Shown: positions 1 to 6,244 of the stretch, in pieces | Position numbering within the stretch: the stretch's first letter is position 1 | Layout: each line of letters begins with the position of its first letter | From: Desulfobulbus sp. | Lineage (GTDB): Bacteria; Desulfobacterota; Desulfobulbia; Desulfobulbales; Desulfobulbaceae | Assembly: GCA_028684915.1 (NCBI GenBank) | Contig: JAQUEZ010000261.1 | Location: 1 to 8,337 of the forward strand | DNA length: 8,337 nt | Direction: 5' to 3' | Notes under the pieces: generated by a model | What the model saw: the letters and a program-made list of their open reading frames with translations, nothing else | Told to the model about the DNA's origin: nothing | The model's database searches: none | Translations under genes and position numbers: made by a program

Positions 1-227
1 ACGGCGCGGTAGTCGGGACTGGTGGGCCGCTTGGTCAAGCTGTTGAGCTTGGGCCGATCATAGAGGCCCCTATCTATACGGCGCAACTCACCCGCCAGCA
101 CCATGCGCTGCAGGGTTTTGTCGATGACGTTGCGGTTGCCAAGCTGCGCGAAGTCGGCCGGCACCCAGACATGCCCGGGTCCGGCTGCGTCGATCTGTGC
201 CAAGATACTCGATTTGAGGTTGGACAT
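1..227 (-). CDS. DUF6088/AbiEi-like antitoxin-type protein, N-terminal part (runs off left edge)
   Basis: Seventy-five codons are visible, beginning MSNLKSSILAQIDAAGPG; the C-terminal part lies beyond base 1. The start at 227 is chosen because AAAGGAG sits 7-8 bases upstream on the minus strand. Residues about 5-60 form a winged-helix-like N-terminus (VWVPADFAQLG, then NVIDKTLQRMVLAGELRRI, then DRGLYDRP). The pattern 'LQR..x.GELRRIDRGLYDRP' is typical of DUF6088 proteins, which belong to the AbiEi side of type IV toxin-antitoxin systems. Family members act as transcriptional autorepressors and usually precede an AbiEii-type nucleotidyltransferase toxin, which could lie off the left edge. Autoregulation is supported by the promoter and operator-like array just upstream. 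It is a separate unit from the AbiEi-like gene at 385-987, from which it is separated by 157 bases. Family assignment is fairly sure; toxin pairing is inferred. Confidence 0.85.
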   Translation of the reverse strand, partial: MSNLKSSILAQIDAAGPGHVWVPADFAQLGNRNVIDKTLQRMVLAGELRRIDRGLYDRPKLNSLTKRPTSPDYRA

Positions 228-237
228 GGATATCTCC

Positions 238-314
238 TTTGTCCGATATTTGTACATCCTTTTCGGACAAATGCCAAGGTTTCCTTGTCCGAAAATTGTA
301 GCTTAATTTCGGAC
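238..314. repeat. Two inverted repeats (four GTCCGA half-sites), candidate AbiEi-type operator
   Basis: The first inverted repeat has perfect 9-base arms TTTGTCCGA (238-246) and TCGGACAAA (263-271). The second has perfect 8-base arms GTCCGAAA (287-294) and TTTCGGAC (307-314). The half-sites begin at 241, 263, 287 and 309, so within each repeat they are 22 bases apart (two helical turns) and the repeats are offset by 24. AbiEi antitoxins are known to repress their own promoter by binding two adjacent inverted repeats, and the layout here matches that. The repressor could be the DUF6088 protein itself or the neighbouring AbiEi-like protein. Confidence 0.7.
249..277 (-). promoter_or_regulatory. 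Probable sigma-70 promoter of the DUF6088 gene
   Basis: On the minus strand a -35 box TTGGCA (272-277; 5 of 6 match to TTGACA) is followed after exactly 17 bases by TACAAA (249-254; 4 of 6 match to TATAAT). Transcription would begin near 242, giving a very short leader that still includes the AAAGGAG ribosome binding site. The -10 box and spacer lie inside the first inverted repeat of the operator array, so a protein bound there would block RNA polymerase. This is inferred from sequence only. Confidence 0.5.
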
Positions 315-384
315 TCCGATTATTCCATACCCCTTCCGGTAATCGCTAGACGACCGTCAGCTGTTGTATTCTCGCGTTGAGCCA

Positions 385-987
385 TCAAGCGTTCATTGCC
401 TCCAGATAGGGCCGCATCACATTGCTCACCCGACAGATTGTGGCAAATCGCCAAAGAATATCCGCCTCGCATCGACGGTTTCTTAAGCAATCTTTCAAGG
501 CTTCAAGTGCCACGTCCAGGCCAATTTTATTGCGATATTTGAAGCAATCAGCCACAGTTTTCCCCGGTTGATATATTGCCACCGGTATTCCGTCGATGAT
601 ATGGCTCTCGATTCCTTCAATCAGTGCTGGGCCGGAAAAACGAACGAAGCGAATTGGCAATTCCTTATTCACCGGCAAACGTGTTTTGCGGTCAATCGCC
701 ATCCAAATCTCATGGGGTGCCTGGGTGGTGAGGTTATGGAACCGCAGAGCGGAAAGCAGACAGATAACTCCTCTCGGTACCATCTTCGCCGCTTCCGCCA
801 GAGAATGATGCTCGGATATCTGAGTGTCAGGAAGCCGATACAGCCCACGAGCCACCTTTTCAACCAGGCCACGCTGGTAGAGACGTTGCAAGGTGATGCG
901 TGGAATTCCCAGTTCGTCAAGATCAGCAGGACGGAGAACCGTTCGCGTCTTGAGGATTTTTAGAATTTTTTGAGAACTTCCTTGCAT
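385..987 (-). CDS. AbiEi-family antitoxin / transcriptional regulator without an adjacent toxin
   Basis: A 200-residue protein beginning MQGSSQKILKILKTRTVLRP. The start at 987 is preferred over the upstream in-frame ATG at 1047 because AAGGA lies 6 bases upstream and homology-like sequence begins here. Residues about 5-60 form a winged helix (LRPADLDELGIPRITLQRLYQRGLVEKV followed by ARGLYRLP), the signature of AbiEi antitoxins. The rest (about 60-200, with PRGVICLLSALRFHNLT and GKTVADCFKYRNKIG) matches the C-terminal antitoxin region of the family. AbiEi proteins repress their own operon and counteract AbiEii nucleotidyltransferases. In the normal order the toxin gene follows directly, but here the next minus-strand gene is the second AbiEi-like gene 157 bases on, with its own promoter. 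The gene thus appears to be an orphan antitoxin or regulator, or its partner is elsewhere. It is divergent from the large STAND gene. Confidence 0.88.
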   Translation of the reverse strand: MQGSSQKILKILKTRTVLRPADLDELGIPRITLQRLYQRGLVEKVARGLYRLPDTQISEHHSLAEAAKMVPRGVICLLSALRFHNLTTQAPHEIWMAIDRKTRLPVNKELPIRFVRFSGPALIEGIESHIIDGIPVAIYQPGKTVADCFKYRNKIGLDVALEALKDCLRNRRCEADILWRFATICRVSNVMRPYLEAMNA

Positions 988-1328
988 ATAGCGTCCTTGT
1001 TGGGATATTCCAATTACGTGGTGGCACCATAGGGCTGATTTTTGCATGTTTTAATATGTAGGCATTTGTAAAAATATGCTAACACTTTATCGCTAATATG
1101 GCAAATTCAAGAATGATGGGAAGGAAGAGCTGATGGTTCGATGACAGGTTCTCGGTAAACCGGTCATCCAGCAAAGCAACTGAAAGACAGCACCAGCCAT
1201 CGTCGCAGTCTATGGTTCGGTTACTAATGTCTACTGCGCACAAGATAACTGACAGCTCCGTCACTTTAGCCAGGGGGGCTCGATTTGCCTTTGCGGTATA
1301 TCAGATACAAAATCGAATTAACCTCTCT
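988..1328. other. Divergent intergenic region between the AbiEi-like gene and the STAND gene
   Basis: About 340 bases, AT-rich near 1040-1110. It must carry the promoters of both divergent genes, but I see no convincing -35/-10 pair with correct spacing on either strand. AT-rich related blocks ATATGTAGGCATTTG and ATATGCTAACACTTT near 1053-1090 could be protein-binding sites. The large reading frame is open back to an ATG at 1212, but the 39 codons 1212-1328 have no ribosome binding site in front and do not resemble the start of a DUF4062 protein. No small gene can be supported. Confidence 0.4.
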
Positions 1329-4300
1329 ATGTCAAAATTCATGATGCCATTTCGCATATTTCTGTCTTCTCCCGGAGATTGTGTCGAAGAGCGTGGCACC
1401 GTTCATGCGGTGGTTGCGAAGTTGAATATCGACCCATTGGTAAGCGCATTTACTCGCATGGAAGTTGTAGCCTGGGATTGGGGGGCAGGAGTTCCGTTGG
1501 AGGCGCTTTCTTCGCCGCAAATTTCTGTAAACAGGCATCTTCCTACTCCAGATGATTGCGACCTATTTCTCGGCATTTTCAACTGCCGTTTTGGAACGCC
1601 GTTGCCGGGCCGGGAGTTCAGGAAAATCGACGGCACGCCTTATCAGTCCGGCAGTGAGTATGAATTTCATCGTGCATGGGAAGCTCGCAGACGCGGTTTG
1701 TCGCGACCCGAGATTCTCATGTATCGGCGGCAGCAAGAATTGCCTGCCTGCCAGGATGTTGAGCAATGGCAAAAGCTGGAGGCGTTTTTTCAGCAATCAC
1801 CATTCATGGAGAATGGTCAATGGACTGGCGCCGTGGACAGGTACCAATCTCCGGATGAATTCGCCCAAAAACTTGAAGGGCACTTGCGTAGGCTATTGAG
1901 TCAACGACAACCTGGCTCTCTGCCGACATTCGGGGACTGGCTCAATAATCAGGCATCCCTTTTGACCGCTAACGCCGGGCCGCGGTACACCGGCAAAGCT
2001 CACGTAGAAACCGACATCGGCCAAGTATTCGACTGGTTATTGGTAAGGCAGCCTGCCATAACTGGGTTGGACAAAGCATTGTCAGAGGTCTGGAAGCATC
2101 TTGATCGGGACGACGCATTCTCCGTTATCCGTGCAGACATGGAGCGGATTGCCGAGGTATTGCGCGCCGATATGTATTGGCAAGCCACTCCCGATTTCGC
2201 CTTCATGCTTGATACCTTGACTCGCGTGGAAGCCCATGCATGGGCCGAGCACGAGGCGCATGAACGCGCCAAAGAGCAAGAGGCAAGGAATGATACCTGG
2301 CGTAACCGTGAATATTCCCTGCGGCAAGCCGCCTACATGGCACAGAAAGCAAGTGATCTCCTGCGAAACTATTCCAGCCTTTCACGGCAACGAGTGATGC
2401 TGCTTACTGGCCCAGCAGGGCAAGGCAAGACCCATACTCTGGTTCACGAGGTTAATCAGACACTGGCCACAGGAGGGATTGCCTTGGGTGTTTTGGGGCA
2501 AACCTTGAGTGCTGCGAATACTCTGTGGGATGCAATTTGCCGGCGCTCCGGTTGGCAGGGTACGCATGACCAATTGTTGGACAAATTAGAGAACGAAGCC
2601 GCAAACCGCAACCAACGGGCGTTGTTGGTGATGGATGCGCTCAACGAGACCCCGGATCGTAGGCGCTGGAGCAATGAGTTGGCCGGAATGATTCAGGAGG
2701 TGTTGCGACGGCCACATTTGGTTTTGGTTATCTCGGTCCGCACGGATTATCTGGAGCAAACCCTGCCGTTGTTGCCCGATGGTACGGATACACCTTGGGT
2801 GAGGATGGAGCATCCAGGATTTTCTGGAATAGAGCCTGATGCTTTGCTGCGCTATTTTGAGCACTATGGTGTTAAAGCTCCCGTCGCGCCGCCGTTAGGT
2901 GAGTTTGGCAATCCACTGTACGTCCAACTTCTGGCGAGAAGTATGCAGGGCCATCCATTACAGCACTGGCTGCCATCTTGGCTGGAAGTTTGGCGTGCAT
3001 GGATGGCGCGATTGGAGGAGGAAGCCAAGGATAGATTGAGCCTGGACAGCGCATCTCGTCCGGAAATCATGCGCCGAATAATGAGCAAGCTGGCGCAAGC
3101 GATGCTGGAAGATGGGCAGTTCAATTTGCCGCGCCACCGTGCAGATGACTTGGCGAGAGGGATGACGGGGGTAGATGGCGTCATTGCTTTTCTCTGCTCT
3201 TCCGGGGCGCTAATAGACCGTTTAGAGGATGACGAGGATGTCGTCGAATTCGGCTTCGAGCGATTATCCGATACCTTCTTTGCTGACCGATTGTTGGCAA
3301 AATTGTTCGAGGGGAAAGTCAGCAGGGAAGAAAAGCTGATTGCGTTGCGCGCCGCTTTCGCCTCTGGCGGCGACCTTCATTCGCTGACATCCAGAGATTA
3401 TGTGGATCACCCGCTGTATTTTCGCCGCGCCGGTTTGCTGGAGGCGTTGTGTTTGGCCGTTCCTCTATGTACCGGGGCGGAGCTTCCGACGCTGTTGCCG
3501 GAAAATGACTCGGAAATTCCTGATTGGCAGTTATCTCAAGCTTTCTGTGACAGTTTACGCTGGCGTTGCCGCCCCGAAGAATTTGGAATGAATGGCAAGG
3601 CATTGCACGACATGTGGCGGCATTACTCAGATAAAAGCAACCCGGTGTCAAAACTGGATGAACTCATTCGCTTTGCCCTGATTCCTGGCCACCCATTTGC
3701 GATGGATCAGGTCATCCATCCAAGATTGCTGGTTCAGGAAACTCCTGGTGCATGCGATGCGATGTGGTCAGTGGATCTGGTTCCCTTATGGGGTGATGAG
3801 CATTCCAATTTGCGCCAATTGGTCATTTGGGCGCGGGATGCCAACCTTCATGGCGTACACGCGGATATAGCTTTGCCTGCGGCCCGCTTACTGGCCTGGA
3901 TCTGCGCAACTTCGCAGAAAGGCTTGAGGTTGGCCGCCATGAAAGGACTTACTCGATTGCTTGCGGCCTGCCCGCGAGTGATGGAAGCATTCCTTCACGA
4001 CTTTCTTGGCGTCAACGATGCGTATGTTCTAGAAGCAGTGCTGGTGGCTGTATGGGGCGTGGTGCAGGACGGGCGTGATGCTCAAGCCGCAACATTGGCG
4101 GCACGGCAGGTATATGAAAGCCAATTCCCGGAAGGGAACGCACGTTGGTGTCATATCACCTTGCGCCATTACGCATATCGAATTGTGGAAGAAGCGTGTC
4201 GCAAGGGATGGCTACCGGATATTGCCCCCATCAGCGTCAAACCGCCTTATCGGAGCACATTGCCGTTGGGTGAAGTGCCGAGCAAAGAAGGGTTGAAAGC

Positions 4301-5693
4301 ACTCGACACATCGAAAGGATTCGGAAGGATTATTTTTTCCTGCACGGATAATGACTTCTACCGCTACATCATAGGAGGCAACTCAGCTTCAATCGACTTC
4401 CTAGCTCAGCCATTGTCGGATTCTGCAGAACCTGCCAGACCATTTGCACGAGCAGAAAGCTTCATGTCCAGAGGTGCTGATGAAAGCATATTCGACTTGG
4501 CTTTGGCAGCTCGCTTCGTAGCTTGGAATTGCCGAGGTTTAGGCTGGACGGCAGAACGGTTTGAAGATTTTGATACTGGTTTTTACACACGAGCCCATAA
4601 CCGGATGGGCAATGACGAAGATACGGAGCGTATCGGTAAAAAATATCAGTGGATCAGTTGGTACACCTTGCTGGCCTTTCTTTCTGACAACTATGCCATG
4701 AAGCCGGGCTGGAACAAGGAGCCTCAAGTATATGAGTCGCCAGCCCAAGTTGATATCAATCCTCATGATCCGGCGCGCTGGCTTCAAGTTGTTGCACCGG
4801 CCATTTATAGAAGTGACAAACAGGATTTCTGGGGCATCCCGAGCCTGCCATCTTGGCCCCTACACAACCTCGAGGAAATGAAAGCGTGGGTGGCTTCTTC
4901 GAGTTATGACCTGCCACCTGCGGATGTCATTGGCTGTGTGCCGGCCATACCGCAAGCATGGGGAGATGGGCCTTGGCTGCGGTTGGCTGCAGAACATATT
5001 TGGCAAAGTGAATTCGCCCCAGGCGGCTGGGGTCTTGGGAAAGAATATTTGGCCGACTTATGGTGGCAATGTTGGCCGATACTTATTAACGCAAAGGACT
5101 TGCCAAAATTGCTGGAAAAAGTGAGTGAGCCAGAGGTGCAAAACGAGTTGGCGGCTGTAGGACGAATTGACCCCGCGAATGATTGGCATGCCCCGCTTGC
5201 TCAGTGGCCCGCCACACAGGCTGATTGGGACAGCGGATTTCAAAAATCTCAACCTACTATCTGGCATGGCTTTTGGCTGCCGGTTAGGTGGCGACCAATG
5301 GTTGGAGAATGCGGACATCCGGATCGACGCGATGACCATGCACCCATTCTGCTGCCCATGCCATCGTTATTTCGCGAGTGGGGCCTGGAGCTGGATTTGC
5401 AGCGTGGTTTGATTTTGTATCAAGGTGAGCCAGTATTTGGATTGGCGGGATGGTTGTTTGGTGAGAATGCATTGTTTGCAAATCTACCTAGACTGCGCGG
5501 CTTGCTAGACGCATCGGGATATGCGCTGATCTGGCGGTGGTGTGGCGAACGCAGAGCATTCATGAATCTTGGCTTGGGAGGCCGAGAAGAAGGGGACTTT
5601 ACTTGGGCGGATTACCACGGTATCGGTTACTTGGGTGCTGATGGACGCGTACAGGGTGCTTGGTCGGAAAAGAAAATTCGCAGAAGAGAATAG
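1329..5693 (+). CDS. DUF4062-STAND NTPase, probable Avs/NACHT-like antiphage immune receptor
   Basis: A 1454-residue protein (start at 1329; numbering from there). Residues about 7-200 are a DUF4062 domain: FRIFLSSPGD..EER (8-22), DLFLGIFNCRFGTPLP (78-93) and SGSEYEF (107-113, with E110 and E112 possibly functional). A helical linker with AGPRYTGKAHVE (216-227) follows. The NTPase has Walker A GPAGQGKT (361-368, K367), Walker B LLVMDALNE (D436), SVRTDY (469-474) and GNPL (527-530), the usual STAND order. FGFERLSDTFFADRLL (641-656) and VNDAYVLEAV (895-904) resemble motifs I associate with Avs-type receptors. The remaining 500 residues are Trp-rich and unrecognised. DUF4062 is known fused to NTPases, including animal NWD1 and NPHP3. 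The expected role is phage sensing by the C-terminus, ATP-driven oligomerisation, and N-terminal effector or signalling action in the cytoplasm; all of this is inferred. No start (1212, 1227, 1329, 1341) has a clear ribosome binding site; 1329 directly precedes the domain. No second defence gene follows, so it may act alone. Confidence 0.85.
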   Translation: MSKFMMPFRIFLSSPGDCVEERGTVHAVVAKLNIDPLVSAFTRMEVVAWDWGAGVPLEALSSPQISVNRHLPTPDDCDLFLGIFNCRFGTPLPGREFRKIDGTPYQSGSEYEFHRAWEARRRGLSRPEILMYRRQQELPACQDVEQWQKLEAFFQQSPFMENGQWTGAVDRYQSPDEFAQKLEGHLRRLLSQRQPGSLPTFGDWLNNQASLLTANAGPRYTGKAHVETDIGQVFDWLLVRQPAITGLDKALSEVWKHLDRDDAFSVIRADMERIAEVLRADMYWQATPDFAFMLDTLTRVEAHAWAEHEAHERAKEQEARNDTWRNREYSLRQAAYMAQKASDLLRNYSSLSRQRVMLLTGPAGQGKTHTLVHEVNQTLATGGIALGVLGQTLSAANTLWDAICRRSGWQGTHDQLLDKLENEAANRNQRALLVMDALNETPDRRRWSNELAGMIQEVLRRPHLVLVISVRTDYLEQTLPLLPDGTDTPWVRMEHPGFSGIEPDALLRYFEHYGVKAPVAPPLGEFGNPLYVQLLARSMQGHPLQHWLPSWLEVWRAWMARLEEEAKDRLSLDSASRPEIMRRIMSKLAQAMLEDGQFNLPRHRADDLARGMTGVDGVIAFLCSSGALIDRLEDDEDVVEFGFERLSDTFFADRLLAKLFEGKVSREEKLIALRAAFASGGDLHSLTSRDYVDHPLYFRRAGLLEALCLAVPLCTGAELPTLLPENDSEIPDWQLSQAFCDSLRWRCRPEEFGMNGKALHDMWRHYSDKSNPVSKLDELIRFALIPGHPFAMDQVIHPRLLVQETPGACDAMWSVDLVPLWGDEHSNLRQLVIWARDANLHGVHADIALPAARLLAWICATSQKGLRLAAMKGLTRLLAACPRVMEAFLHDFLGVNDAYVLEAVLVAVWGVVQDGRDAQAATLAARQVYESQFPEGNARWCHITLRHYAYRIVEEACRKGWLPDIAPISVKPPYRSTLPLGEVPSKEGLKALDTSKGFGRIIFSCTDNDFYRYIIGGNSASIDFLAQPLSDSAEPARPFARAESFMSRGADESIFDLALAARFVAWNCRGLGWTAERFEDFDTGFYTRAHNRMGNDEDTERIGKKYQWISWYTLLAFLSDNYAMKPGWNKEPQVYESPAQVDINPHDPARWLQVVAPAIYRSDKQDFWGIPSLPSWPLHNLEEMKAWVASSSYDLPPADVIGCVPAIPQAWGDGPWLRLAAEHIWQSEFAPGGWGLGKEYLADLWWQCWPILINAKDLPKLLEKVSEPEVQNELAAVGRIDPANDWHAPLAQWPATQADWDSGFQKSQPTIWHGFWLPVRWRPMVGECGHPDRRDDHAPILLPMPSLFREWGLELDLQRGLILYQGEPVFGLAGWLFGENALFANLPRLRGLLDASGYALIWRWCGERRAFMNLGLGGREEGDFTWADYHGIGYLGADGRVQGAWSEKKIRRRE

Positions 5694-5842
5694 GCGCCTT
5701 GGTAATAATTTAAGGTTTCAGTTTTCCTCTTTTTCTGAAGCGACCTACAGCACAGGCCAACAAGTCGGGCGTGACTCAACCTGATAGGGTGGTATGTGAG
5801 TGCTGTGCTGCAGTAAGCAGTCGGCTTGATTAACGGGTCAAA
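5694..5842. other. Non-coding spacer after the STAND gene
   Basis: No gene is supported here. The one visible structure is an inverted repeat CAGCACAG (5748-5755) / CTGTGCTG (5803-5810), separated by 47 bases. It is too widely spaced to act as a simple terminator and might be the remnant of an inserted element. Confidence 0.3.
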
Positions 5843-5882
5843 TGAGTTGAGCCTTGAAAGGTTTCTTTCAAGGCTCAACTCA
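5843..5882. terminator. Perfect 18-bp hairpin between converging genes, possible bidirectional terminator
   Basis: The arms 5843-5860 (TGAGTTGAGCCTTGAAAG) and 5865-5882 are exact reverse complements around a 4-base loop GTTT. It lies 150 bases after the STAND gene stop and 36 bases after the stop of the converging minus-strand gene, as expected for a shared terminator. Neither side has a proper T-run (AAAAC follows on plus; TTTGACC follows on minus), so it is not a textbook intrinsic terminator. It could instead be an mRNA-stabilising hairpin or a mobile palindromic repeat. Confidence 0.5.
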
Positions 5883-5917
5883 AAACTTGTCGAAGCTTAC
5901 AGCATTCGTCCGCTATC

Positions 5918-6190
5918 TTACCAATGGCCTCCTCCCATTGACCCGGTCTGGCCCCCCATTGACCATGCCTGCCTTCCCGCCTGGGTGTTTGTATTCTTGT
6001 TCATGTTCGTGTTCATGTTCTTGTTCATGTTCGTGTTCGTGTTCATGTTCTTGTTCTTGTTCATGTTCGTGTTCATGTTCATGTTCATGTTCTTGTTCTT
6101 GTTCATGTTCGTGCCCGTGCTCGCGGCAAAAGCGCTGGTGGTGACGAACATACCAAAAATAAGGGCTCCTGCTAAAATAGCTTTCTTCAT
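5918..6190 (-). CDS. Small exported Asn/Met/Lys/Thr dipeptide-repeat protein
   Basis: A 90-residue protein of unknown family. The start at 6190 is backed by AAGGAG (6200-6205) 9 bases upstream. Residues 1-22 are a clear Sec signal peptide (MKKAILAGALIFGMFVTTSA..) with an AFA cleavage site after A22, so the product is exported to the periplasm or outside. The mature protein is mostly a run of Asn-X dipeptides (about residues 27-68) in which X is Met, Lys or Thr, followed by a Gly-rich tail (QAGRQAWSMGGQTGSMGGGHW) with Met, Trp and a His. Such a chain should be unstructured and positively charged. Methionine-rich exported segments are known in copper/silver-handling proteins, so metal binding is one possible role; surface or matrix function is another. 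Both are guesses. A sigma-54-like promoter lies 57 bases upstream. The other strand reads as Phe/Leu or Cys/Ser repeats and has no ribosome binding site, so this strand is preferred. Confidence 0.75.
   Translation of the reverse strand: MKKAILAGALIFGMFVTTSAFAASTGTNMNKNKNMNMNMNTNMNKNKNMNTNTNMNKNMNTNMNKNTNTQAGRQAWSMGGQTGSMGGGHW
5994..6113. repeat. Twenty-unit hexanucleotide tandem repeat (TTCNTG)
   Basis: Exactly 20 consecutive 6-base units TTCNTG fill 120 bases inside the small exported gene. Only the N position varies: A in 9 units, T in 6, G in 5, never C. On the coding strand these are AAC plus ATG, AAG or ACG (Asn plus Met, Lys or Thr). In coding order X reads T M K K M M M T M K K M T T M K M T M K, so the block TMKKM occurs twice as a 30-base perfect duplication. 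Because 6 is a multiple of 3, gain or loss of units by slippage keeps the frame. Confidence 0.95.
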
Positions 6191-6244
6191 GATGCTTTGC
6201 TCCTTGGTTTAAGATTATTAGAAGGCGGTTGCCTACGCCTGTGC

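Noticed and set aside
568..963. Plus-strand 131-codon frame
   Set aside because: It lies wholly antisense to the recognisable AbiEi-family gene and shows no domain of its own.
988..1047. Upstream in-frame start of the AbiEi-like gene at 1047, adding 20 residues
   Set aside because: The added residues (MQKSALWCHHVIGISQQGRY) do not resemble AbiEi N-termini, and the ATG at 987 has AAGGA correctly spaced.
5748..5810. Inverted repeat CAGCACAG/CTGTGCTG as the STAND gene terminator
   Set aside because: Arms are only 8 bases with a 47-base gap and no T-run; the 18-bp hairpin at 5843-5882 is a far stronger candidate.
5994..6113. Could the tandem repeat be a CRISPR array or iteron cluster
   Set aside because: Units are only 6 bases, contiguous and without spacers, and form an in-frame coding repeat.
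5826..6212. Plus-strand frame of alternating Phe with Val, Leu and Met, resembling a membrane protein, and a second frame (5854-6144) of Cys-Ser repeats
   Set aside because: Both are by-products of reading the TTCNTG hexamer on the opposite strand. They lack ribosome binding sites, while the minus-strand frame has a signal peptide and AAGGAG.
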